A stretch of DNA of 60,000 bases from Botryococcus braunii (lineage: Eukaryota; Chlorophyta; Trebouxiophyceae). Positions 48,481-60,000 of the stretch are shown here, piece by piece. The stretch spans positions 1,020,659 to 1,080,658 of the forward strand of contig KV908338.1 in NCBI GenBank assembly GCA_002005505.1, read 5' to 3'. Both the position numbers and the translations under genes were made by a program. Below the pieces are notes generated by a model, which worked only from the letters and a program-made list of their open reading frames with translations, made no database searches and was not told the origin of the DNA. The stretch's first letter is position 1. The number at the start of each line of letters is the position of its first letter.

Positions 48481-49487
48481 TATTGGCTAGTGCGCCAAAC
48501 ACTTACCGCACTGTTGAGAGTGCGTTACCACTTTGATGGTAGTCTGTTACATGAGTACAAGTCTGATGTGCCAGTTGGTGGCAACCCTCTTCAGCCCTGG
48601 CGGCTGCTTCTGGGTGATCTTTCCTTTCTCCTTCCTGACATATCCTCTCCGTTGACCATGACCGCAGACAGCAGACCACAACACATAAGTACTAACCTTA
48701 ACATCTGGCAACTACTGATCCGCCTCAATTTGCCACTTCTCCTTTATCCCGTCATGACACCCCGTATGCATTATATGATGTCCGTTGCTGATTGGCCTAG
48801 CATGTCTGTGGATAACGCCAACGTCCGATGCGGTACCTCTCCCATCCACAGCCCCAGTGTTTGCTTGTTGGCGCAGCAACAGGGTGATAACAGGACAGGT
48901 TAGATCAAGTCGTCGAGATGAACAAGCAAACCTGTCGCCCATTGTTCCACCCAGGCCCTGCGCCATTAAGCTTAGGACCCTGTACACCACCAGTTTCAGC
49001 CTCAGTGGCTACAGCCCCGACAGCTATGAAGCTCAAAGAGCTATGAAGCCCCATGGCTATGAAGCGTCAATCAAAACTGCTTTTGCGTGATGTCGCTTGC
49101 GATTTTCTGGTGCTGGTTGAAATGCCAGGTAATGGTGCGGCGGAAATGTTGGACTATCTCCCTGTAGTGTCAAAGGACTGGGTTACCGTTCAGTACCTGT
49201 TGCCACACTGTATGTAGTGCCTCCCGTCTGTGAGGGCAAGCGGTGACTCGAACGTGAGGGCATCATGGACATGTGGCGAACCACGTGGTGGTCTATTTGG
49301 TGGGGATGGGCATGGCCATCGCGGCTCAGCACAAGGCCCTGCGCAAGTCCTAGTCCAGATGGGTGAGTTGGACACCTCGGGTCGGCGTTAGCTCCGTTTT
49401 CTGTACATGTCACGGGCTTGGCGACATGGTGGGACAAATTCATCTTCCTAGACTGAGAAAATGTGCGGATCCAGATAATTGGACGGA

Positions 49488-49541
49488 CGAGGATGAGGAG
49501 GAGGAGGAGGAGGAGGAGGTGGTGGTGGTGGTGGTGGTGGA
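49488..49541. repeat. (GAG)n-(GTG)n trinucleotide tract
   Basis: Ten or so GAG units are followed by about eight GTG units. Confidence 0.9.
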
Positions 49542-50085
49542 GGAAGATTACATAAGAGATCGCGGATACTTCACCTTTGGCACTGGCCGGAACGTGGAGG
49601 TGGGGGTTGCTCCAGGAGGCGCCTTGGATCCAAGCTCCGGAGCCTCCATCTTGGGAGGCGCAGCAGCTATAGCTAGCAATGCGGCAATGGGATGTCTTGC
49701 AAGTGCCTCCCCCATGGTGCTTCCCACCTTTTGCACTTGATATACTTGGGGGTCTTCATGCTGAACCGGCCGGATGTATTTCTCTAAAGAATGGGGGCTC
49801 GGGAAGGTTGTCATCGTGTGTCTATGAGGAGCTCAAGTGGCTCTAGCTCTTTATTCATCGCAGAAGGAAGTGGGCTTGTCTTTTTATCCCACTCGCAGAA
49901 GGGGAGATACCAATTGCTCATGCAGTGAATTCCAGTAGGCCACCCGGCTCCTGATGGGGGTGTGCTTTGGGACGTGCGCCATGGGGCTGACAGGGCTATC
50001 TATAAGGCTGTTGAACGTACGAGGAGTGTGAAGGGTTCAAGTCTGAGACCGAGACAGCATGTGCGCACGCAGGCCCACACGCAGG

Positions 50086-50087
<2 letters not shown>

Positions 50088-50153
<66 letters not shown>
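50088..50153. repeat. (CA)n microsatellite
   Basis: About 33 CA units flanked by gcaggcacgca on both sides. Confidence 0.95.
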
Positions 50154-50155
<2 letters not shown>

Positions 50156-51292
50156 CAGGCACGCAGAGATGAATGCGGCAAGAGATCTGGCAGCCCCCGT
50201 CATTTATCTCATTTTCTTACCTTACTAGTTGGAGTCCATGTACCCAAAAGCAGGCATCAAGTCTCGTCTGCTGATGACAGTAACGCTAGTGTAACAATAC
50301 TATCGTTCCTTCAAAAGCCCGCATGCAAACCGCTTACTCGACGGAGGTCCAAGCCAATTTCGCACTGATCAGCCAACTCATATGCAACTGCTGACATTTG
50401 GGTGAGTCTCAAGACATGCGTTGCTGTCCGCAGAATGCAGTGCCCTCATGCAACTCAGCCGTCCATTCAAAACGTAGGATGACGTCTCGAAAATGGACTC
50501 TCCATATGATTGATTCATCTTGTGCACGTCCACAGTAAAGAACTCGCAACCCAGAACTTCTCCGGGGCATCGAAGTGTTGTGATGAAACACGTGTTTCAT
50601 CACGTGTGCACAACTCTTTGATGCCTCGTGAGGAGTTCTGAATTAGTACTTGAAGTACTTGAAAGAGGCTTTTTGGATTTACACATTTGGCACAGTCCAT
50701 ATTTACATAATTCCTGATGGAACAAGTGTTGATTAAAAACTTTAACTGATGGATTTTACTGTTGTGTTTGCAAACACGTTAAGATATGAAAGGAAAGGGT
50801 TTGCTGGTAAGGACGTATACGAGATGGCTGGGGAGACCCTGGGGGGAGTTCCCCCAATGGGAAGTACAGTTGGTTGCCGGCCAGCAGATGGTTGCCCATG
50901 TTTGAAGAAGACGATACGGAGTAAGGGATGCAAGGGTAGCTGTCTGGTTTAAGATATATGGTCTGGAATGGTGGTTTATATGGTCTTGTTTCATATGGAA
51001 CACCTTGGAACATGGGGACCCACGGGGATAACGTCCCCGTCACCATAATAAGGGTCGCGTGGGAAGAGTCAGGACTCTTGACACCGGACAGGGTACGTTC
51101 TGCCGTTGGGAACAGACGTGAGCCGTGCCAGTTTTACTCAACGGGATCAAAGCGCCTTTGTGCATCTTGTCTTCTTGTTTTGATGCACATTTTGTTTTTT
51201 TGTGCGAAACGCCCCTGGAAGTCGGAACAGATGGTTGAGTCGCTTGCCCGGCTTTGTTTTGTTGTGTGAGAAGAGGAATACATCAAGAAATC

Positions 51293-52368
<1,076 letters not shown>

Positions 52369-52445
52369 GTGCCGACAGCCCCTTGCTCTCATCAAAACTT
52401 AGCCAACATGCTCAGAGGAATTGGCTGTGCCACTTACGGCTTTGT

Positions 52446-53313
52446 GGGCCCACGTGACTTGCAGTTGGTGAGTCATTTTTTGCTCCGTCATGTTGGAACC
52501 TTTTCGGTATGGCAGTTTGGTTGATCCCCATATACAGCAGGCTGGTGCTGATTCCAGACAACGTTGGTGTGGCTATCCATCCATGTCTTGTTCCATACCT
52601 ACTTGTGTGGTGCTTAGTAAGCATCAGATTGTTAACAGGAGAACAGCAACAGCTTGTCTCACATTATGCCAGCTGAGGTGTTTCCCGGGGCCCTGGTTGT
52701 GCAGGCTGGCGAACACCCTCAAGCGCATGCAGGGTTCTGGACAGTTAACGAGTGTGACCGCCGCAAACCGATAATCTGAAGCCCCCTGGTGACTCTATGA
52801 TATCACTACATTAGTGTCATTGTGGGGGAGATAGCTGAGTCATGCTCACTTCCCTAGGAGCAATTCGGACCCAGAAGTGAACAGTATCGACAACAACAGC
52901 TGGTTTGGAATACACTTTCGAACTAGAAGAGATTTGTTTGCGCCTACTGCTTGACAGTTCAGGGGTAGAGAAAGTCTCTGCAGCATATGCAGGAGGGCAG
53001 ATTCGCTCATAGTTTAAGGTAGCGACAGTTTCGAGGCACCCTATGGGGTGTGAAAAGTTACAAGCAGGGCTCTGGGTTGCCATGTGTGTAGGTGGCTTTG
53101 CATATGAGTAAGGGCAACCTTGCAATTCCCTTTGCAACACAGGAAGAGAGTCTTAAGATGGGCCGAGATTACAAGGTATACAAATTGGTGTGGACAGCCC
53201 TTGGGAGCACGGAAAGTCTGAGGAAAATATGTCCCCATGCATGGCATGTAGGCAAATTTGCAGTTAACGTGCGTGCCTTGTCCTGCCATCTAACATGGCA
53301 CAGCACTTCTCAC
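52446..53313. other. Intergenic, convergent 3' ends
   Basis: Between the plus-strand ARF gene and the minus-strand 935-codon gene. No coding evidence; it presumably holds both 3' untranslated regions. Confidence 0.5.
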
Positions 53314-56300
53314 TCACTCTTCCTTCATGATAATTTTGTCTGCTTCCCGCTTAAGCCGCTTGAAGGCATCAAGCATGATTGGATTGTCAAGCCGAGCCAG
53401 CCTATTCCCATGCACAGCGAGTCGCACATGCAGTTCCAGAGCTTCACTTTCCAATTGCTGGACATCGAAGAGCATCTGCAAAGAAAGGAATGCGAGAAGT
53501 TAAATTCTGCCCTATGAAAGGCGGAGTGAAAGTTGCGAACTGGTGTAGGTACAGAACAGGGCTGACTTGCGGGTGATGGTTTGCGGATTTAGTTGGAGCA
53601 CGCATTCAGCACTTCACATAATGGGAATAAATTGTAAACAAAAGATAAACTCCGAGAAGTGGTAGAAAAAGGCTCACCTGAGTCAATTTCTGCGTTTCTG
53701 CAGCAAGCTGAGTTGTGGCACTCCTTGCAGTCATCCAACTCTCGCAGACCACTGTTGCTCTGTCTGAGGCTGTGGTTCGTAACTGGTTGATGGGCTGAGA
53801 CTTGTCAAGACTTCTTGGGTTAGTGGTCTTGGAACCATCATCATGGGTGGTGGTCACCACCATGTACTTGTCAGGGGACCGTGGCAGAGTATGGTTGATT
53901 GTTGTTGCTTCTGTCTCCTTACTTGGGGCTAACTTAGCATTTGGCGATGCTCCTCTTGCCATGCTTGGTGCTGGAGTGGGTGCCATCTGGAGATTAGCAT
54001 GTGCCTGGTCTCTTGCATGCAGGCTTGTTGTTAATGCTGACTGTTCTGGCTTTGCTCCTGTGGCTGGGTTGTGTGACAAGGTGTATAACTTTTTACCTGC
54101 AGGGCTACTCTTCTCTAGACTTTCAGCGATGACAGATTGCGTGCTGTGGGCTGCCAACCCCAACTTGGTGGCGTCCTGGCGGGGTTTGAATAGGAAACCG
54201 CTCTGCCGAGGTCTGGAGCTTGTGCTTCTTGGCTGCAAAGTTATCTTTGTCACCCCTTTTTGTCCCGAATGCCGCTTAGGCTGAGCTACAAAATTGAATG
54301 GGGAATGGGGATGCTGTGTCTCAATGGTACGATTGCGCTGCATCACTGACTGCATTCCAATTTCTGCAGCTTTCCGTGTCGCAGGAGAATTCTTTGCCAG
54401 CAAAGCCTTGATCCTGCTGGTTCCGCTTGTTCGTTTAGGCATTGTGGGGGCGGCAAAGGGACTGAAGTGACCCTGCCCAATGATAGGAGTTGCAGGAGAA
54501 CTTCTTGGAGCAGGATCTAGAGACCCCTGTACATTGGCACTCTGAGAATATGCAGGCAATGCGGTGCAGTTAGCTGGCATATCACCACATCCAGTGGAGG
54601 GTCCTGGATGATCATTGGTGGGATTTGCTGTTGCTAAATCGTGGCTGACTGGTTGTTGCTGAATCAGTCCTTCAGAATCACTTCTGCCCTTGGGAGGCGC
54701 CATTAAGCTGGCTGTCAGTTCATGTCTTGGGAAGGAAGGAGGGATACTTTGTGGATTGTTTTCAGGGCATTTGGGCATGCTCAGCATGGGATGGCCCAGG
54801 CTGCTGGACCCGTTATTGTATCTTGGGGTTTGAAGGCTCACGATATCTGGGACTTTGGTGAATGACTCCGCTGCGGACATGGAACGGGGCTCTGGATACT
54901 TTTCAGTTGACGACACAGGATTTCTTGATGCATTTTCTTGGGAACCATTCTGAGGTGTGTCAGCCGTGCTTTGTGCCTTCAGCAAAGCATGGACCTGTCC
55001 AGATCCAAGGGTGTTGCAATTTGCCGTGAAGCAGGAAGGTTCCAGGTTGGCGTTGGCTGCTGAAGCATCAACCTGCATTTGCTTTGGAGATTGAGGATCC
55101 GCTACAGGGAATAACTGATGGGAGTACTTCGGCAGGGCTTTTTCTTCAGTATACATGATCGCGTCATCCTGATTATTATCTGCAATACCATCTGCAGGTG
55201 CTGACAGGGGGCCGCTTGAAGTGGGTGAAGATACTAAATGGAGGACAGACCCCCCATGTATCCTTTCAACCGCTGGGGTCCGGAAGGCATTGAAGGCACG
55301 AATTTCCCCATTAATGGATAGGACTGGGTTGGAAAGCAATTCAAGCTGCCCCTTGACTTCTCGGGATGCATTGTTCGCTCCACACAGCCCTGCGCCAGGG
55401 AGTCTTCCGGAAGCATCATCGTCATGCCTTGGCTGTTCAGGAGCATTTTGCGATTGTGGTGGAAAGGTTTCATCAAGGACTATCGGATCATGACTTGCAA
55501 TCGAGTTGGATATGGCTGTGTCAGGCAAAGATTCTGATGGGACAGAGGCAGGTTCGCAACCTGAAGGTGGCCGATCATTGAGATCAGCTTTGGTCTGGGC
55601 AGGGGTGTTGCGGAATTTCTGTGGAGGTATTGGTGCTCGCTGTGCTGCACTTGATACTGCTGTCCAGTTGATGACTGTCCGGCTGTTTTTGCTCTCCAGG
55701 TCACCATTAGCCCTATGCAGGCACCCTTCACCTCCTTCAAGCAGGATTTATAGATTGGGTACTTTGCTCAAGGGTTGCAAGTTTTTGATTAATTATGTTG
55801 AATTTGTAACCAGTTGTTGGCCCCCTAGGTAAATTATGACTGTTTAAGGGTTTGCAAATTGGGCTTTTCAATGGCAAGATATGCAAAAGCATTTACCGGT
55901 AAGCATCCGTTGTACAGGTTTGCTCGCGTTTGCATATCCTTTCAATCGGCCCAAACATCAGTGTGTCAACTTGCCAAGGTGTCCATGATCCAGTGTGCAA
56001 TTTACCTCTTCATCGGCAGGATTTCCATATCAGTTGCGGTTGATAAAGCCAGGGTGATTGCTTCTTTCTCTGGAGACAATTGGCAGTTTTGGATGTGAAT
56101 CGCCTCTACTGGGTGTCTCTCATCGATCCGAGTGTGGCCGTCATCGTCTTGCGTTGCCTGCAGTCAGTACACAATGTGTTAGGTCCGGGCTACCCGCTTA
56201 AGCTAAGATAGTACCGTCAGCAAGAGGTTGCATTAGTTAGCTATTTGCTGAACTGCCCATTTTTGGGGTCACCCGGACCTGTTCGGAATCATCACTTCTC

Positions 56301-57194
56301 TTAATCCCATCGACGGGACGCAGAGGCAGAAGCTGGTCCTCATGTTCAACTAGATGAGACTCTTCAGCGACATCGGTTTCGAAAGTGGGCCCTGGCCTGC
56401 TTCTTTCTGCGTTATAAGCCCCGAAGTGTAAGTAAACCCAAGTTTCCTAAAGAAAGTGGCAAGTCATGATAGAAAGCAAGATTGACACACAGGGTCATTG
56501 GTCACCTTATCGTCAAAAAGCCCTTGAGACGAGGGCAGGACATTGTACATAAGGACGCAACTGCTCACCAGTACAGGAGCCAACTCCATGAGACACTTCT
56601 TCATCGGTGGGCCCCACAGGATTCGCAGCAGTTGGTTCACATTCCTCATCAGAGTCGTCTTTAACAGCAAAAATCTTGAAGAAGTCGTCGTCGTCATCAT
56701 CATCTGCGTCGTTCTTGTTAGGTACAGACTTGAGAGGGTCCAGAAGGTTTAAGATTAAGAATATCACCTTGGCTTAGCGTCTCAAAAGCCTTTTTTGTTC
56801 CTCCCTTTTGCTGCCTGGTGAACAACATAGGATTATGTCAAACTGTCTAAATACTTATTAAACGTGATTCGACTTGAGTTTGCTTGATTCTCTGAACATG
56901 AGGTCTACCCGGAGCTTGCAAATAAGACGATCTCTCCTTCTTCAGCGTTTCCCAAAGACGTTTGCTCTTGTTGTACCTGTCAGCTGTCAAAGAAAATGTC
57001 ATCCGGGATACCGTTATTTGCAAGCAGAAAGAAGGTCGCCGTCTTACCTTCTCCAGGAAGTCGAGTTGTTGCAACCCGGAACAGTCCGGACCTGGATTTC
57101 CACCTTTAATCAGTAACTTCAGATGTTTAAGTAACTATGTATGCCAAACAACGCTTTTGATCGTCATACCCGGCAACGTACTCAACCAGTCCAT
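53314..57194 (-). CDS. Unrecognised 935-residue acidic disordered protein, nine exons
   Basis: Exons, 5' to 3': 57194-57170, 57103-57048, 56976-56909, 56815-56769, 56703-56569, 56406-56279, 56157-56006, 55712-53678, 53475-53314. Every junction is GT-AG and all phases agree, for 2,808 nt in total. The start is MDWLSTLPGGNPGPDCSG. Residues 60-110 include KKAFETLSQ, a run of seven Asp, then FFKIFAVKDDSDEECEP. The 2-kb exon is Ser/Pro/Thr/Gln-rich and mostly disordered, with basic patches (TSGTSRIKALLAKNSPATRK). The C-terminus is helical: TQKLTQMLFDVQQLESEALE, later RLARLDNPIMLDAFKRLKRE, ending MKEE. I do not recognise the family. The layout would suit a nuclear or cytoskeletal scaffold, but that is only inference. 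The gene faces the ARF gene tail to tail. Confidence 0.8.
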
Positions 57195-57457
57195 GCTGAT
57201 GTGCTGGGGTATCGCTCACCGAGGCAAGGGCATACCAAGGATTGAGGTTTACTTCCCCACGTTATGCAAAATAATTAAAATGGAGCCTCATCGTGATCGA
57301 TTGATACATCGCTTGTCAGGTACAAAGACCTTGTACCAAGGCTCGATTTTGACATTTGAAATAGCCGGCGTCCAGACGCCAGAGTCTGGCTGGACTCCGG
57401 ACTTCGGCTCATGGAGAGCCGGAGTCGACACGGTGAGTTGGTGCCCTTCTAGCCCAC

Positions 57458-57605
57458 AGATCGCGGCTGCGACACCCCACTGGGTGACCCCAGTAGAAGT
57501 CCCCACGGAACCCCAGACGGTCTGGGCCTGGCCAGGCCCAGACCGTCTGGGGTTCCGTAGGGACTTCTACTGGGGTCACCAAGTAGGGTGTCGCAGCCAA
57601 GATCT
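57458..57605. repeat. 148-bp foldback (74-bp arms, no loop)
   Basis: The left arm (57458-57531) and right arm (57532-57605) are reverse complements with 5 mismatches in 74 positions; the centre is gggcctgg|ccaggccc. A transcript would form a long near-perfect hairpin. It lies about 260 bp upstream of the start codon of the 935-codon gene. It could be a short foldback transposon or a small-RNA precursor. Confidence 0.85.
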
Positions 57606-59019
57606 GTTGTAAAGGGCTGATCCTCAGCATAGTGGAAGGGACGCGCTGTGGCGAGTGGGGTCGTGCACGCGGTAGGTGTGCGCTGTTTAAAGGGGGGTGC
57701 ACACGGCTTACATAGGAAGGGGGAGGCGTATGTGTGCAGGCCGCAAGCTCAGCATTACCTCGCCAAGGATGCTACTATTTTCTGAAACTGTTGCGCCAGG
57801 AGCTTTGGGCTGGCGAGATGTCGCGCTGAAACTGCTAGGACCCAAAACCTTGACGTTTTCATATGTGCCTTCAAGGATTGCTCCTGGTGGACAGGTATGG
57901 ACATGTAGTCAAAGTAATTGCAGACACGCTGCATGCCCCATTCTTTCTCACTAACACAAGCATGCGTGTTCCAACCCTTTCAGCATCTACGCACATTTGC
58001 CGCTAATTGGCTGCCATGTTGGTGTCGTCGCAAAAAACCCGAAATGCCGTCAAACCTTGGACGTGAGGCCGTCAATTTCATCTCATGTAAAAAACTTGCT
58101 CACAATGCGTCATCAAAGACCACATTGTCATTTGCCATTTGCATTGCACTCAGCGTCATTTGTGGATTGTCCACTCAGGAGCAATAATCAAGAATGAAAC
58201 ATCTCTCAGCCTACTTGTGCACACTTCCCGCATTTCTTGAATTCGTTGTCTTGCAAGATCACAGCTTCAAGCCATTGCTAGCATGTCAGACACGATCAAT
58301 CTCATTTGAAGAAGGCACCAGACTCAGAACAAGCGATGATAAAAGGATGGCCTGGAAAAAGAAGGCTTCACAGGTCTTTGTTATTCACACATATATTCAA
58401 ATCACCGCTATCACTTGCTTGTCGCTAACCCAACTAAGGTACCATCCTACATCATGCAGACTTTCTAAGGATCAACGAAGACAGCTCTCTACAGAATCCT
58501 TCTCAAACGATCCTCCGCCTCTGTACCTGACACACAACTACGGAACAATGCTCCTCCGCCCACCCCTGGGTAGAAGCATAAGATATGAACTTCGGAAAGC
58601 TATATGACTGGAATGTGACACAGCAGACACATGATCAGGTATGCTAGATGCACACAGTCCTGTATGACACATATGAATTAGTCAGAGGCATATGCCGCCA
58701 AACAAATTTTTGAAATCTCCGCCCCTTTGACGCTGCCTCTAGTGGCTGGGCATATGTAATCATCCTCCTCGTCTTTGACACAACAGGCACACTTGCTTCT
58801 CTTACCCAACTAAAGCGTCCATAGTTGTCCGTTCACAAACATCCCACCACCATGTGGCTAAACGTAAGCCGAAGACATTAAATATTGAATGACAACGAGC
58901 AATTAGCTGATTAAGCTACCAGAACTATCAACTGTGGTTGGCGATTCTTATTTCTTATAGAAAGACATAGGCCATTTTCAGAGGTGGGCCAGAATCCTCT
59001 GCATGCAGCTGCTGAAACG
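57606..59019. other. Intergenic region between two minus-strand genes
   Basis: Several short open frames on the plus strand (for example 58194-58607), but none with a domain, repeat structure or splice support. Confidence 0.45.
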
Positions 59020-60000
59020 CTACATATCGTAGCCACCCAACGCTTCTGCCACAGCATCAATACTTGTGTACAACATGAACTCATTTCCCAGCTTGCTTTT
59101 ATGCTGCGGTCGAAAGCCCACAGGCCTGCAGAACAATTGGGCTAGTCGAATCATGTCATCAAAAGGTGAACAAATTTGACAGACATGTCAGCATAAAATT
59201 CGCAGAGCAAGCTGAGATGGTGCATGTCCAAAGAGGTAGAAAGTTGCATGACATACAGCCTCAGCAGAGAGTACGCTTCTACAGGTCCATGTGCCAATGA
59301 GAGAAATCTCACCGGACTCCAAGGCATTCCTCAGCGGTGTCCCGCATTGTGGACCCGGTCAATAGTATAGCAGAAGGGGTAGAAGGATTTTGTGCTAGTG
59401 CCTTGATTGTTATTGCGACTTTTTCAAGGCAGTCCTTGCTCTGCAATCAACACAGCACCATCAAGACGATCAGCAGGCAAAAACATGGCACAATGGGGAC
59501 GGCTATCTTTGAAGAAGAGTAAGCGAAACCTTACCAGGTAAGGCGGATCTGCAATGACTAGGTCAAATGCACGAAGCAATGTCCCATCAATCCCACAGGG
59601 TGAGTTGTAGTCGTAAAAATGGAAGTTACCCAGTCCCTGTAAATGGTGTCTACTAGTTTCAGAACAAAAACCCCCGAACCTCCTTTGCTGGGTCAGAAAG
59701 CGAGCTGAATCCTTGCAGTATTCTCACCTGGAACCGGGTGTCAAACTCAAAAAGATCACATCGAACCTGCGGATAAGACTTTGACAGCTCGTGAAAAAGA
59801 GAAGGGCATGCAACGCAAGCAATGCGCCCCAACGTCCCTACGTAGTCAGCCACAACTCGTGCAATGGTCACGGCTGTTTCATGGGTATACCAAAACTGCG
59901 CACAATTGACACAGTTACGATCTGGCCAATTTATCAACAACGTTGCATCACGCCGACTCCCACCTGTGACAGCGCCCAATTTTCCTTGAAGGGATTCCCC
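59020..60000 (-). CDS. EEF1AKMT1: EEF1AKMT1/EFM5-type protein-lysine methyltransferase, 5' end beyond window
   Basis: Exons 60000-59964 (partial), 59895-59728, 59636-59535, 59440-59313 and 59125-59020 join in phase with GT-AG introns of 68-187 bp. The product reads PFKENWALSQ|FWYTHETA, then LGRIACVACPSLFHEL, DLFEFDTRFQ, NFHFYDYNSP, FDLVIADPPYL (the DPPY catalytic motif of this N6-adenine-MTase-like fold), SKDCLEKVAITIKAL, ILLTGSTMRD, and the end VGFRPQHKSKLGNEFMLYTS, stopping in GGYDM. This is the order of human EEF1AKMT1 (formerly N6AMT2) and yeast Efm5, which methylate a lysine of translation elongation factor eEF1A using SAM. Only the N-terminal 40 or so residues are outside the window. 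The cytoplasmic location is inferred from the family. Confidence 0.92.

Larger units (their letters stand above)
48481..51292. other. Intergenic region with simple repeats
   Basis: No supported gene. A minus-strand 88-codon frame at 49548-49814 (start MTTFPSPHSLEKYIRPVQHE) is slightly coding-like but has no homologue that I recognise. A GAG/GTG trinucleotide tract lies at about 49488-49541 and a (CA)n tract at 50088-50153. Confidence 0.4.

Noticed and set aside
53092..53517. Plus-strand 141-codon frame
   Set aside because: It overlaps antisense the last exon of the 935-codon gene and shows no domain.
58194..58607. Plus-strand 137-codon frame
   Set aside because: No domain, no codon bias and no splice context.

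Overview
This is a nuclear window from a eukaryote of the green lineage. The evidence is spliced genes with GT-AG introns, a trithorax-type histone methyltransferase with the domain grammar of plant ATX3/4/5, an intact Ty1/copia retrotransposon, decayed non-LTR fragments, and very dense (CA)n, (CT)n and (GA)n microsatellites. A microsatellite-rich green alga fits best. The species cannot be fixed from sequence alone.

Layout. (1) 1-10.7 kb: one intronless minus-strand gene for a multi-pass membrane protein (1854-2822) in otherwise non-coding DNA with small repeats. (2) 10.7-34.8 kb: one giant minus-strand gene that I assembled exon by exon. At least 29 exons join in phase into roughly 2,000 residues, with two ends left unresolved. 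Domain order is PWWP, Cys cluster, PHD, HMG box, basic linker, SAND, PHD, extended PHD, SAND, acidic linker, two Tudor-like domains, SAND, SET and post-SET. Most of its introns are built from microsatellites and private minisatellites. (3) 35,067-42,206: a complete minus-strand copia element with 691-bp LTRs, ATTAC target duplications, a primer-binding site, a polypurine tract, one 1,800-codon gag-pol ORF, and a small upstream ORF whose start matches the histone H3 tail (RTKQTARK). It sits 42 bp from the splice acceptor of a second PWWP half-exon. (4) 42.2-48.5 kb: CT-rich tandem arrays and two decayed LINE reverse-transcriptase fragments. (5) 51.3-52.4 kb: a plus-strand ARF-family GTPase in five exons. 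(6) 53.3-57.2 kb: a minus-strand gene of nine exons and 935 codons for an unrecognised acidic, disordered protein with a helical C-terminus. A 148-bp foldback lies just upstream. (7) 59.0-60.0 kb: the 3' part of a minus-strand EEF1AKMT1/EFM5-type lysine methyltransferase, running off the right edge.

The genes do not form an operon-like unit. Two themes recur. The first is chromatin: a predicted H3 methyltransferase with many reader domains lies beside a retroelement carrying an H3-tail-like peptide. The second is intron expansion by tandem repeats. Base composition also changes: exons of the big gene downstream of about 33 kb are strongly GC-rich, whereas its first exons and all genes to the right use AT-richer codons.
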